Below, piece after piece: positions 45,713-56,634 of a stretch of 64,000 bases of DNA. Location: positions 5,196,619 to 5,260,618 of the forward strand of contig NW_015622543.1 of NCBI RefSeq assembly GCF_000835495.1, written 5' to 3'. Origin of the DNA: Cladophialophora immunda (lineage: Eukaryota; Ascomycota; Eurotiomycetes; Chaetothyriales; Herpotrichiellaceae). The notes beneath the pieces were generated by a model that was not told the origin of the DNA, made no database searches, and saw nothing but the letters and a program-made list of their open reading frames with translations. The position numbers and the translations under genes are program-made. How positions within the stretch are numbered: the first letter of the stretch is position 1; each line of letters starts with the position of its first letter.

Positions 45713-46960
45713 ATGGACCTGAGCCCCTCGTCTCGAAATGGAAACCCCCTACAACAGCTCTATGGCTCGCGGCGGTCGTTACGCTGGATTGTGTTCCTCG
45801 TGCTCGCAGCCCTCGTGATCATCTATATGACCGGATCGACCTACGAGCCTCACAGTGTGGCCGGCAGCGCCGGCGCAGGCACCAGCAGCTCCGGCCACAG
45901 GTCATCCACCTCTGGGTTCAAGCATTCCCACAAGAAGCAGGCCAAGAACCTGAGTCCGGTGGATCTGATGAAGCGACCGATCTCCCGCGACCTGCAGACC
46001 ATCCCCAAGCTGATGCACCAAAGCTGGTCGTCAACCGAGCTACCAGCAAAATTTGAACGATGGAGCGCGACGTGCAGGGAACAACACCCCGACTGGGAGT
46101 GGGTGCTGTGGACCGATGAGGACAATGAAGAGTTGGTCAGGACACACTTCCCATGGCTGTTGAAGACATACCTGGGTCTGCCCAGTGTGATCTACCGCGC
46201 GGATTTGGTGCGAAACCTCTACATGTACATGTTCGGAGGGTGAGTATACGCGAACACAACATCCCCCCACTGGACTGGGCTGACCGCTGGATGTAGGGTC
46301 TATTCCGATTTGGACGTGGAATGTCTCCGGCCTATCGATGAGCTATTTGCCCAGTACAACGTGACGACCGCCTCGCACGGCAAACCGAAACCGCAGTCCG
46401 CGCAGAACATGCTGAAGAGTGGCCGAAAAGCCTTCTTTGGCCGGATGGGCACCGACCACGGCTCCTCCAACTCGATCCCCAACGCCTGGATGGCGTCTAC
46501 GCCCGGCCACCCTTTCTTCCTGATCGTGCTCGAGTCTGTCATGAAGCGGATGACTGAAGAAGGCGACATGGACAACGTCGAAGGGATCACGGGCCCAGGC
46601 AAGCTGTACGACATGATCAACGAATACCGGCAGGACGACAGCAAATGGGCGGGCGAGGCCCTGGACAAGCACGTGTCCAAGAACCCGACCGCCAAGCAGT
46701 TCAACCCGCGCAAGGGATTGAAACATTCCATCGAGGTGCTGCCCTTCCAGTACATCTACCCGTACTCGTGGGAGCGCGACGGCGAGGCATATCGAGAGGT
46801 TTGCTGGGCCACCAAGGAGGAGTTCAACCCCGAAAGATGCAAACAGCTGCTCGCGACCGACCATTGGCCGAGTTATGTCATCACCTACTGGAGCCACACC
46901 TGGACGAGTGGCGGCCATGACGACGGCAATGTACAGAAGCTTGAGATGGCAGATCAATGA
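45713..46960 (+). CDS. Glycosyltransferase family 32 (Och1/Sur1-like), type II membrane protein
   Basis: Probable Golgi mannosyltransferase-type enzyme acting on N-glycans or inositol-phosphoceramides. Exons 45713-46239 and 46297-46960 give 396 residues. The frame is open upstream only to a GTG, so the ATG at 45713 is chosen. An N-terminal anchor (about 24-42, RWIVFLVLAALVIIYMTG) and a Ser/Gly-rich stem precede the GT32 domain: IPKLMHQSWSSTELPAKF, WEWVLWTDEDNEEL, and the DXD block GGVYSDLDVECLRPID, which the intron splits at GG/V. The C-terminal part (YPYSWERDGEAYREVCW ... YVITYWSHTW) is characteristic of the family. Specific substrate not assigned. Confidence 0.9.
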
Positions 46961-47814
46961 GGGAAGAACCAAGAGGGGGGACGGGCACGGGGATGGGAAA
47001 TGAGACCCGGAGTTGGGAATGTCTGATGATGAAGGATTGGTTTGTCCCTGACGAGGAATTTTCGGAGTACAAAAAAGAGATATCATGGGTTTTGTTCTTC
47101 TTTCTGCCCGGGCCAATTTTTGCTTGTTATAACGAGATCATAGACGAGAAATTGCTTGCGGGCCAGGGCTTCAGCTCGTGATTTGGCGCGGCGTCGGGGG
47201 GAAATGACAGGGAGGAGGGATACATTTTGTGTATAACCAAGTCGTCTTCTTTGGCCAGAATTAGAGGTGACAGTCCGTGTTTGGTCTTGGTGTCAGATAG
47301 AGAACGATAATGAAATAGAAGAAGAGGATCTACGCCATCGTGAGTGTTTTACTGCGGTTTGATGCAGTGGGAGCAGGCGAGCTATCGGCCAATTTCCGCT
47401 GCTCGACATGCACTGTAGACCATTCATTATCTCTCGTATTTGGCATCGTTGTCCTGTTTCCTCTCGGCCAGAACCAGGTTGCGGATATGTTATTATATGA
47501 TTGAGCAATGTCCTAGTATCTCGCACCTCAATCCCTCGAATTCAGGTGTATAAGACGAGCGTCCCAGCAGTTTGAGAACGATCATAAAGGACCCGCGCAC
47601 GCATTTACTGTCTGGTCGGAGTTGAGCACTCGATATCTGTCGATATCATCGAAGGGGTTAGAGGAAGCGCGCGACGAAAGAGAAGACAGTCACAAAATCG
47701 AAGGATAACACTCCGATTCGAATTTTCATCGCATTTTCTACTGCTCATCGCGCGAGCAGCCATCACCTCTTCGACTGCAGGACTCTCAAGACCGCCCACC
47801 CCTCGTTCGACAGG
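46961..47814. other. Intergenic spacer
   Basis: About 850 bases: GT32 3' UTR and hydrolase promoter. No supported gene. Confidence 0.6.
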
Positions 47815-48759
47815 ATGCCTTACCACATCATCTCCCCGTCCGTGCGCATCAACTACCTGATCCACCACCCGCCCACACGGGCGCACAAACCATGGGTCGT
47901 CCTGATCAACGGCCTCGCGGACCCGCAGACAACATGGGCCGCGCAGATCCCGGCCTTCACGCGCGCGGGATACACGGTGCTCACGTACGACAACCGGGGC
48001 ATCGGTCTGTCCTCGCGGCCTGAGGCCGACGACGAGGTCTCCACGGCCGACACCATGGCCGCAGATCTGCGTAGCCTGGTCACGGCGCTGAACTTGCACG
48101 TCGCCGCCACGCCATACCACGTCATGGGCGTCAGTATGGGCGGGATGATCGCGCAGACCTACGCGCTGCGGTATGGCGGCGGCGAGGGCGAGGGAAATGG
48201 TGAAATCGCCAGCCTCACCCTCGCGTGCACGTACGCCGCTCCGGGGCCCTTCTGCAGCAGGATGTTCGCGCTGTGGCGCGATATGGCCCAGCGCATGTCG
48301 GTCGCGGACGTCATGCGCGACGTCGCCCTGTGGGCGTTTACCCCGGCCTTCTTCGCCGACCCGGCCACGCGCGACGACGTCGCCGCCATGGAGGCCGAGA
48401 TGGCCCAGATCGACAGCGACATGGGCCTGCGCGCCTATCTCGCCCAGTTGAACGTCATTACCGGCTTCGACACGCGGGCCTCCGTGGGCCGGCTAGGAGC
48501 CACGGCTGCCGAGTCGGGTGCCAAAGGTGGAGAAGTCGGTGAAAAGGCCGCCGGGATGGAGGTCATCGTGCTCGCGGGCGAAGGAGACATCTTGATCCCC
48601 GTGTCGCTGTCCAAAGAGCTGCACGCCCTCATCCCCGGGAGTCGCTGGCGCACCACCAAGGGCGGGCACGCCTGTATGTGGGAGTTCCCGGACGAGTTCA
48701 ACCAGGCGTGTCTGGAGGGATGGAAGGAGGTGGAAGAGCGGATGCTCTCGGCGAGTTGA
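47815..48759 (+). CDS. Alpha/beta-hydrolase fold protein (enol-lactonase/esterase-like)
   Basis: Single-exon hydrolase of 314 residues. The nucleophile elbow reads GVSMGG (Ser about 110), preceded by the oxyanion strand WVVLINGLADP and the loop YDNRGIGLSS. The acid is likely Asp in GEGDILIP and the base His in KGGHACMWE, so the triad appears complete. A helical cap at about 140-230 covers the site. No signal peptide is seen, so it is probably cytosolic. It resembles 3-oxoadipate enol-lactone hydrolases and related esterases; a link to the CMD-family gene nine kilobases away is only a thought. It converges on the DUF3176 gene with a 155-nt gap. Confidence 0.87.
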   Translation: MPYHIISPSVRINYLIHHPPTRAHKPWVVLINGLADPQTTWAAQIPAFTRAGYTVLTYDNRGIGLSSRPEADDEVSTADTMAADLRSLVTALNLHVAATPYHVMGVSMGGMIAQTYALRYGGGEGEGNGEIASLTLACTYAAPGPFCSRMFALWRDMAQRMSVADVMRDVALWAFTPAFFADPATRDDVAAMEAEMAQIDSDMGLRAYLAQLNVITGFDTRASVGRLGATAAESGAKGGEVGEKAAGMEVIVLAGEGDILIPVSLSKELHALIPGSRWRTTKGGHACMWEFPDEFNQACLEGWKEVEERMLSAS

Positions 48760-48914
48760 GGGATGATGCTCTGGAGAGGTGGGTGGCTGGACAGGCTGAC
48801 AGTGCCATCTTGTGTTGTGTCATGTTGTACTGCAGCAGCGAATCCATTACCATGATACCGATGAATCACCTCGCCCTGCTCAGATACTTGTTTGCTGCCG
48901 CTGCTCCTCCCTCC

Positions 48915-50931
48915 TCACCCCACGAGCCTGAACCCGCGATCCGTCTTCTCCCACTTGACGTCCATCTGCTCCGCAATCCTCAGCACCTCCCTGGGACTGT
49001 GGACGTCGCTGACAACGGCCCGGGCGTCGCTGGTCAACGGGTGCGAGAAGGCCGCCAGACTCGACGCCTTCCACAGCAGGGTCCCGTCGTGCACGGTCGC
49101 CGCCATGGTGCCGAGCAGCAGGACCAGGGCCAGGCCCAGCAGCGCCGCGGGGAGCGCCACCCAGCCCCAGCGCACCTGGACGTGCGGCTTGTCCTGGTAA
49201 ACGGCACCCAGGGCGGCGGGGATCGCGTCCGTGGTGAACGAGTACGACCGCATGGTGTCGCTCAGCGACTTGGCCAGACTGGCGAACATGCGCTGGAACT
49301 GCTGGAAGGGCGACTCCTCGTAGAACAGCGCCCACAGGAACAGCGCGATCGACGTCGTCGGCTTGTTCTCGGGCGGCGTCCCGTACATCAGCACCTGGCC
49401 CTGCCACTGCGTCGAGAAGAAGTCGCGGATCAGCCCGATGTTGTTGCTCTGGTAGAGGTTGGCCGAGTCCGCGCTCGAGTGGTTCGTGAAGGACGACGGC
49501 GGCTCCAGCACGTACACGCCCGGCGAGCTGAAGCGGCCACCGCTCGAATAGCGGTCCACCACGCGCTCGCTCAGCTTGCCCCGCGACACCGAGGCGTTGA
49601 ACTTCTGCACGCAGTAGTATATGCCGCACTCGAAGGCCTGCTTGGTCGCGATCCCGTTGATGTCACTCGCCGGCGTCAGGTCGCCCCAGCCCTCGACCCC
49701 GTAGCCCCATTGCGTCTGGATGATCGATAGCACCGACAGCGCCGAGTCGGCGTCGAAATGGACGGATTTCGACGTGTTGCTCGCGATGTCGATGGACGAG
49801 TAGTTGACCGACGGCACCCCCGACACTTTGAGCCCGTTGGGCAGTGTGTAGTTGCAGTACGGCAGGGAGATGTTGGCCACCGGATTGCCGGCGCCGTCGT
49901 CCTGCCCCGGTACCTGGGCTGTCCCGCAGGATTTTCGCAGTGAAGCCGTCACGTCGTGGCATGCGCTGCACACGGCCATCGACGTGTACGTCTCAAGCCA
50001 GGTGCAGTTCCCTGTCGGGCACGAGACATTCTTCATCTGCGACATGTCCGTGTACTGGTAGATGCCCGAATATATGGCCCCCACCATGTCGTTGGAGAGA
50101 CTTGTGGCTATAGCCCGGCGCCAGTCAGCCAGAGAGAAGCATGGGAGTGGCTAGTCGCGAGCATCTGGATGGAGAGAGGGATGAGGCAGTACGTACTGAG
50201 AGAGTTGCTGCCCCAGTCCAGATTCGTCCTCTGGATCCGCGCAGTGTCCACCTGTACCGGCTGGAGCGGGTAGACCACCAGAGCTTGGAACGAGAATCCA
50301 GTCCCCAGGGCGGCGATCACGATTATGGCTCCTAGACACGCAAGACGTCTAATCCCACGTCAGCTTAATGATCTCGTCCAGAAAGAGCATGTGGAAAAGA
50401 GCACATAGCTTACCGACACCGCAACGTCCACAAGAGGATGAGTGAACCCAAGGGGCCCCGAGCCGCGGACTCAAACTTCTGGAAGTGAGCCAGCGGCCGC
50501 CGCTCCTTCTGGAACCATATCCATTTCAACTGGCTGATGCTGGCCGCGACGGGGATCAACAGTCCTGAATTGAACGCCGTGGCGAACACCGAGATGATGG
50601 TGTTGATGGTCAGCCCAAAGGTCTTGCGGTACCGCCCGCTGCCCACGGCCAGCGTCCACGTCGGCGCCTCTCGCCCATTGTGGACGGCGAGCAGGGCGAT
50701 CGTGCCGACCAGGCAGCCCAGCGCCAACGTCCAGCCGAAGAACTCGAACAGCCAGTACCTCTCGACGGCGTTGAGGAGCCTGGTCTGGAAGTTCCTGGCT
50801 GGTGGTGGTGTTGGTGCTGATGTCTCGACGTCCTTTTCGGACCGTGGCAGGGTATCTTCGGGAAGATCTGTGATCTTGATGTGGCCATGCCGTTTGGAGC
50901 TGTCGAGGGTCTCCATTGGGAATGCGGCCAT
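48915..50931 (-). CDS. DUF3176 fungal membrane protein, heavily N-glycosylated ectodomain
   Basis: Member of a mould-specific membrane family without known function. Exons 50931-50414, 50348-50197 and 50107-48915 give 620 residues in frame; the frame extends upstream only to a GTG. The N-terminal family block is WLFEFFGWTLALGCLVGTIALLAVHNGR followed by FGLTINTIISVFATAFNSGLLIPVAASISQLKWIWF and RPLAHFQKFESAARGPLGSL. A third segment (CLGAIIVIAALGTGFSF) starts in exon 2. A large external domain of about 330 residues carries at least eight N-x-S/T sequons and several Cys pairs. A last membrane span (VALPAALLGLALVLLLGTM, about 545) precedes a short cytosolic tail. A cell-surface role is likely; ligand and partners are unknown. 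Confidence 0.85.
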
Positions 50932-52211
50932 GTTTGTTCGTCGTCGTCGTTGTTGGTGCTCCTGCTGCTGCTTTCTGTTACGACTCCCTTCGCCCACGCA
51001 GATAGCATCAACGCCTCTTTCTGCGCCGTCTTATTATTGAGTGCCCCATCATCCCTGAGTGTTCTCCCGCTAAATCGGCCGCTTTCACGTGCCTGACTGA
51101 TCATCGTATCTGGACCTCAACGGCGACGCCGTGGTGGCGTCGAGTTTGGGTAGCTGGATGCGGGGCCCCCTAACGAGCAATAGTTATCCGAGACACACAT
51201 AGCGTGCAACGAGGTTAGCGGGTAGGGATATCAGACGACGGGTGCCCGCCCAGATTTCCCAAAGGGGGGAGGGCATGGCTTGAAAGAGAAGGAAAAGTGG
51301 AAATTGCACACGCCAACGCTTGGCAGAAACACGACGAGGCTCAGGGCGCGAAAGTGGTCTGTGTTGATCGCGGTGGTCTGGACTCTCTCAATGGCGTGCG
51401 AGGAAAAAAAAAAGGGGTGGATATTTGTGGGTCCAGCCTTGTCTCCACTTGCCCAACTAGTCTCTATACTAGAAAACTCCCATCGCCCGAACACAAAACC
51501 ATAACATCCACGTTTTTCCCACAGGTCTGGCTGGCTAGGGCTCGGTGGAGTCGTCCCATCAAAACCCTATGAGTCCTCGGGTGCCCTTTTGGAGCAAACT
51601 TCGACACTGCCATCGCACCAATTGGCTGGAACGAGCTTCTATGTTTGGCAAAGAAGCCTCGCTAACCCAATCGCCGAGGACTTTTGTGCCGCAAGTACGA
51701 GAAAGCTGCCCACTCGGCCCCCTGGTCCGCCACGTGTGAGCTCGCCATCGTTCGTCCATGATTCCCCTTTGTGATGCTTGACCTTCAGACAAGCGAGGTC
51801 TCGTGCCACTGCGTCTTCCAGGCCATGTACACGGCGGGTCTTGGAGTTAGTCCAGGTCATAGCTCCTCGTCTGGTGCTGGGGCTTGTCTCTGTCCATTTT
51901 CCCTTGCGTGCTTGTGGCTTGCTGGTTCCTGGTGCGGTGCTGTTCTCGGCGCATCTGAATTGAAACCTTACCGCCGCATAGGGAGCATGTTCGGGTGGTG
52001 GCTCCGACAGAACGTGAAAAATCATGGCGTGGAGATTTGCCGGGAAGGAACGGTCGTCTCGTGGTGCGGGACGGCTAGAAAGCTACGAAGCTCTCCCTGA
52101 AGTGTCTCTCAGTATAACTATTCTTCGACCTCGGATTCTGGAGATTCTTTGCGTCTCTCAGACAGCAGACGAGCCCCAAGATCCTACTTCGTCGTCGACT
52201 GATCCTCCAAG
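50932..52211. other. 1.28-kb divergent intergenic region
   Basis: Promoters of the DUF3176 and MscS genes. Short frames only; A-run near 51404. No gene supported. Confidence 0.6.
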
Positions 52212-54557
52212 ATGGCCGTCAAAGACGCCATTGTCACGGTACAAGATGCCATCTCCGACTACCAGGACAAGCAGTCAACACAATATACCACCCGCAGCAT
52301 CGAGATGGTCCGACAATCTACAAGTCCCATCAACAGAGATCTATATCCACCCCAGAGACAGCTCTCTGACAGCGACCCCGACGACGAGGGATTGACACAA
52401 CTCGGGTTGAAATGGCAGCGTATCAGGAGGAATGTCCTCCTGCGGTACATCATCTACATTGTCCCCGTCGCCATCCTTTTGGCCATCCCCATCGTTCTCT
52501 GCGCCACGGTATACAAGGACAAGCGGATCATGTCCACTTTCAAAACAACGTCCACAACCCCCATCACCACCTCCAACGTCACCCAGATCGATCCCGTATC
52601 GGGCAACAGCTCCACCGAGGTCACCTCGCTTTATAACACGACCACGGCTACCGTCTATGAGATCCACACCACGACAGATACCCGTGGAATCCGTCTCTTG
52701 GGTCTCTTCATATGGATCGAGGTTGTTTGGGTCTTCCTGTGGATTGCCAAACTCTTGGCCCAAGCTGTTCCGATTGTCTTCCAAACAGTGGGCGGAGCGA
52801 TTCACACGGGGCTCCGCAAGTACTGGCTCGTCCTCAAGGCAGTGGAAATCCCGCTGTCGCTCTTCTTCTGGGCCATTCTTTCGATTTGTTCCTACTCGCT
52901 CATCTACGTGTTTGACCAGGGCTTCCACAAGGACCACGCCGGGAGCATCGAATGGCTCAGCACGCTGCACAAAGTCCTCAAGGCCACCATTGGCGTGTCG
53001 GCACTCTATCTAGTGGAGAAGATGCTGATCCAGATGGTTAGCGTCAACTACCACGGCAAGCAGTTCTACGACAACATCAAGGAGCTGAAGACCCTTAGCC
53101 GGGCAATCGAAACCATGTACGACGTCTCGCGTCAACGATTCCACGACAATCATCCGTCGTTCGTGGAGGAAGACCTCGACATCCACGACACCAAGGGATA
53201 CCGCAAGGACCGGCTCGGTCGTTTGAAGAGCAAGGACCAGTCCACGGCCATTTTCATGACCAATCTCGGGAATGCAGCAGCCAGTGCCACCTCCGTTCTG
53301 GGGTACCTGGTCAGCGACATTGCCGGCCGACAAGTCCTCATGCCGACTGCATCTGGCCCCGTCGTCGAGGCGGCGCTCGAACGGCCCGTCAGCTCCGAAG
53401 CCCTTGCCCGCCGCATCTGGAACTCGTTTACCAACTTTGGAGAGATCAAGTTGGATCAAGCCGCCATCACCACAATGCTCGGACCTGGCCGCGAGGCTCA
53501 AGCAGCGTACATCCACTCCAAAGTCGATGCCGACGAGAACGGTGACCTCACCATGGAAGAGATGGTCGATCTGGTGAAGAAGGTCGCCTACGACCGAAAG
53601 ACCATCTGGGAAGGTGCCAACGACGTCAAGGACGCCATCAAAGTGCTTGACCGCGTCCTTGCTGTCATCGTCCTGATCTTTGTCTTCCTCATCTACGCCG
53701 CCTTCTTCTCCAACTATCTCGCCAACCACTACACCCAAATCTGGACGACCTTTACTGGTTGTTCCTTCCTGTTCTCGAGTACGGCAGGTGAGCTGTTCGC
53801 CGCTTGCATTACCGTTTTCATCAAACACCCTTACGATGTGGGCGACCGCATCAACGTCAACGACGTCGAAATGGACGTCGTCAAGATCTCTCTGCTGTAT
53901 TCCGTCTTCCGGGAGGTGCAGTCGAAGCAACAGATCCAAATCCCCAACAGCGTCATCAACGGCGTTTGGATCAAGAACCTCACGCGGTCCAAGGAGCTCC
54001 GAGAGCAAATCACGCTCAACGTCTCGGTGGGCACGTCGTTCGAGGACATTGAGACCCTTCGCGGCGAGATGCTCAACTATGTCGCCGAGCACAAGCGGGA
54101 TTTCATGCCTGCGGTCGACATCCAACTGATGTCGATTGCGGACCTGTCGAAGCTGGAGCTGCGCGTCGAGTTCCAGCACAAGGGCAACTACGCCTCCGAG
54201 TTTGTGCGAGCGCAGCACCGCAGCAAGTTCGTGTGTGCGCTGCTGTCGGCGGTGCGAAAGGTGCCGATCGACGGGCCCGGAGGCGGTGGTCCGTCCGCCG
54301 GATCGATGGAGTCGCCCAACTACACGGTCGCCATCACGGACGACGTGGCCAAGGCGGCCAAGGCCAAGTTCGATGACAACAAGGACAAAAAGCGGATGAT
54401 CCCCAAGAACGGCCCCGGTGCCAGTGAGATCGGGGTGGCGGTTGGGGGACCCGTGGGCAGCACAGGGCTTCAGGTCCAGCCTAGCCTGGCGCGGAGCAGG
54501 ACGGGCGGTGGCCCTCGAGGGTCGGACGACTTTACCAACGTTTCTTTGCATCTATGA
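52212..54557 (+). CDS. MscS-family mechanosensitive ion channel with EF-hand (Msy1/Msy2-like)
   Basis: Stretch-activated channel that in fission yeast relatives sits in ER membranes and controls Ca2+ during hypo-osmotic shock. Single exon, 781 residues. Hydrophobic segments: YIIYIVPVAILLAIPIVLC, LLGLFIWIEVVWVFLWIAKLL, IPLSLFFWAILSICSYSLIYVF, ATIGVSALYLVEKMLIQM and VLAVIVLIFVFLIYAAFF. A pore-lining MscS helix follows (SFLFSSTAGELFAACITVFIKHPYDVGDRI). A canonical EF-hand loop starts at Asp439 (DADENGDLTMEE), placed just before the MscS core, as in Msy1. Between the first two segments is a Ser/Thr-rich loop of about 60 residues with several N-x-S/T sequons, so it should face the lumen or outside. 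The C-terminus is Gly-rich and disordered. Confidence 0.93.
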   Translation: MAVKDAIVTVQDAISDYQDKQSTQYTTRSIEMVRQSTSPINRDLYPPQRQLSDSDPDDEGLTQLGLKWQRIRRNVLLRYIIYIVPVAILLAIPIVLCATVYKDKRIMSTFKTTSTTPITTSNVTQIDPVSGNSSTEVTSLYNTTTATVYEIHTTTDTRGIRLLGLFIWIEVVWVFLWIAKLLAQAVPIVFQTVGGAIHTGLRKYWLVLKAVEIPLSLFFWAILSICSYSLIYVFDQGFHKDHAGSIEWLSTLHKVLKATIGVSALYLVEKMLIQMVSVNYHGKQFYDNIKELKTLSRAIETMYDVSRQRFHDNHPSFVEEDLDIHDTKGYRKDRLGRLKSKDQSTAIFMTNLGNAAASATSVLGYLVSDIAGRQVLMPTASGPVVEAALERPVSSEALARRIWNSFTNFGEIKLDQAAITTMLGPGREAQAAYIHSKVDADENGDLTMEEMVDLVKKVAYDRKTIWEGANDVKDAIKVLDRVLAVIVLIFVFLIYAAFFSNYLANHYTQIWTTFTGCSFLFSSTAGELFAACITVFIKHPYDVGDRINVNDVEMDVVKISLLYSVFREVQSKQQIQIPNSVINGVWIKNLTRSKELREQITLNVSVGTSFEDIETLRGEMLNYVAEHKRDFMPAVDIQLMSIADLSKLELRVEFQHKGNYASEFVRAQHRSKFVCALLSAVRKVPIDGPGGGGPSAGSMESPNYTVAITDDVAKAAKAKFDDNKDKKRMIPKNGPGASEIGVAVGGPVGSTGLQVQPSLARSRTGGGPRGSDDFTNVSLHL

Positions 54558-55199
54558 TCGGCCCAAATGAATTGGTCTTGAGGTCTTGATCTGATTCATG
54601 AGGGATTCTGGGACGCCATTTTACGTATTTGTAACTAAGACTCTGGGTTAGAATTTTGTGTTGGTTTAGATCTTATTGGCAAGCGCAGGTGTACTTTTAG
54701 CACGGGTTTATACACCATTTGTTTTGATATAATGAAATGATCTTTGAGTGCCGGACTGTCTCTTAATGAATTGTCTTTGTAACTTCTCTATTCCTCCGTA
54801 CGAGAGCAGTGCTTGTGAATGGACCTATTGATCAACAGGCGAGGCTGGACGAGGCTGAGTCGGTAAAAGTATCACGTCCGGGGGAGCAATTCTTATGTCA
54901 TCAGCCGAGGTATTCAATCGTCAATCGTCCATCTTCCATCTCCATGCTGCCGCAAGGCTTCGACCGACATTTCTGGGGGCGAGGAACCTACGAGCACCCA
55001 TAGATCCTGAAACGATCCATCATCCCCGGAGAAACCTGCGGTGCGCGAACTGTCGCTTTGTGGTCGGAGCTAGGGTGGGCTATAATACCTGGTGTCGTTT
55101 CCCCCAACTGGATATTTGACGGTATCTTTCATCCCCCACTCAAGGGAGCTCGGGACCTTCAGATTATATCGAGGGGATCGATATCGCTCCGTCGCAAGG
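54558..55199. other. Intergenic spacer
   Basis: About 640 bases: MscS 3' UTR and thioesterase promoter. No gene seen. Confidence 0.6.
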
Positions 55200-55924
55200 A
55201 TGCTGGGCCTCGATATCGCGGCGAAGCGGAAACGCAAGATCTCGGATTACCCGTACCGCCTGGAGTACCGGACAAGATGGTAAGCAGAGTACCTCTATCA
55301 CCATCACCACAACCAGCATCTCTCTCTCCCCCCCCTTTCCTTCACCACGGCCCCCGGAGACCTAGCTACTATATTGCTATTCCCATCCCTTCGCACCATC
55401 CACCAAACCCCCAACGCACAGACATTCTATCCTATTTTCTAGTCTCGACATATTTCTAACACCAGTCACAAAGGAGCGACAACGACGTCTTCGGCCACAT
55501 GAACAACCCGTACTACGGGGTGCTGTGCGACAGCGTGGCGAACCAGTACCTGATCGAGCGGTGCGGGTACACGATGCACCAGTCCCCGCAGGCCGCCATC
55601 ATCGCGCACACCTACTTCGACTACTTCGGCAGCGTCGAGTACCCCGGCGTGCTCGAGGTCGGGCTGCGCGTCGCCCGCCTCGGCAAATCGAGCGTGCTCT
55701 ACGAGGTCGGCGTGTTCAAGCGCGGCGACCCCGTCGTCAAGGCCGTCGGTGGTAGCATGCACGTCTGGGTCAGCAATCAGGGGGGCGTGCTCGGGCGGCC
55801 CGTCCCCGAGGGCATGCCGGCGCATGTGAGGCGCGGGTATGAGGCGCTGATGGAGCCTGGGGCTGTAGGGGGAGGAACAGCGGAGGGGGAGGGAGAGGAA
55901 GGGAAGCGAAAGGCGAAGTTGTGA
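55200..55924 (+). CDS. Hotdog-fold acyl-CoA thioesterase (4HBT family) with peroxisomal PTS1
   Basis: Predicted hydrolase of acyl-CoA thioesters. Exons 55200-55279 and 55474-55924 give 176 residues. The exons join to form the 4HBT signature TRWSDNDVFGHMNNPYYG, in which the catalytic Asp and the N-terminal end of the long helix are conserved. The rest of the hotdog sheet follows (AHTYFDYFGSVEYPGVLEVGLRVARLGKSSVLYEVGVF). The protein ends in AKL, a good PTS1, after a Gly/Glu/Lys-rich tail, so import into peroxisomes is likely. The 194-nt intron is longer than most; the acceptor used is ACAAAG, because the stronger CAG at 55463-55465 breaks the frame. The frame is also open upstream of the ATG, so a longer N-terminus is possible. 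Confidence 0.85.
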
Positions 55925-56141
55925 TTGACGGACTGGCTGGGCTTGACACTAGACCTTGTGTGTATCAATCAATCAATGCATTTTTGATCTGTTGTTTCTC
56001 GCATCTCTGCCTGCAAGGATGTCGGGTAAAAGAGTAACAAAATACAACCCCTTCCATCCACCCATCTTTCCCTTCCCTTCCCTTCCTCAGGTCCCCTCTC
56101 CTTCAGAGACCAACTTCATCACTTTCCCATCACATCGCCGG

Positions 56142-56634
56142 CTATTGCATCAAGGTCAGCACGGACATGACCCCGCCCAACCCGGTCACCGCGCCCGTCG
56201 CCCGGTCGCCGTGCCCGACATACCACGCGCTGCTTGCGCAGTACAGCGCGGCGGCCAACCCGGTGATGGCGCGGTCGACGGCGGTCCAGGTTGCCGGGTC
56301 GCGCTGCGCCAGCTGGAACGTGAACAGCGCGGCGATGCCGAAGAAGACGCTGCCCTGGTACCAGCCCGCCTTGGCGTAGCAGCGCAGCAGCGCCGGGAGG
56401 GAGGACCACGGCGGCAGGGCGAAGGTGTTGAGGCCGTGGACCTGCGGATTGTTAGTTAGTGAGCGGAGAGAGAGACCTGGATGCAACAGGTGCGTAAGGA
56501 GGACAAGAGGGGGAAAGGAGGGAGGTTTCCACCCCCAGAGATGAATGACACCTGGATGTGATGTGATCACGTACCGTGTGTCCCACTGCCACGAGGGCGT
56601 GGGTGATGCTGGTGGCCAACACAACCCGGGACAT
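56142..56634 (-). CDS. Small multi-pass membrane protein, function unknown
   Basis: Exons 56634-56575 and 56441-56142 (133-nt intron, branch CTAACTAAC) give 119 residues. The first exon encodes MSRVVLATSITHALVAVGHT; the second starts VHGLNTFALPPWSSLPALLR. About three to four hydrophobic helices are apparent: ATSITHALVAVGHTVHG, GSVFFGIAALFTFQLA, AITGLAAALYCASSAWYVG and GAVTGLGGVMSVLTLMQ. The layout resembles small fungal integral membrane proteins found beside metabolic genes, but I do not recognise a named family. It is convergent with the thioesterase (217 nt between stops). The intron phase and the hydrophobic periodicity across the splice support the model. Confidence 0.65.

Noticed and set aside
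53010..54551. 513-codon minus-strand reading frame
   Set aside because: Antisense shadow of the MscS channel gene; composition biased and no domain.
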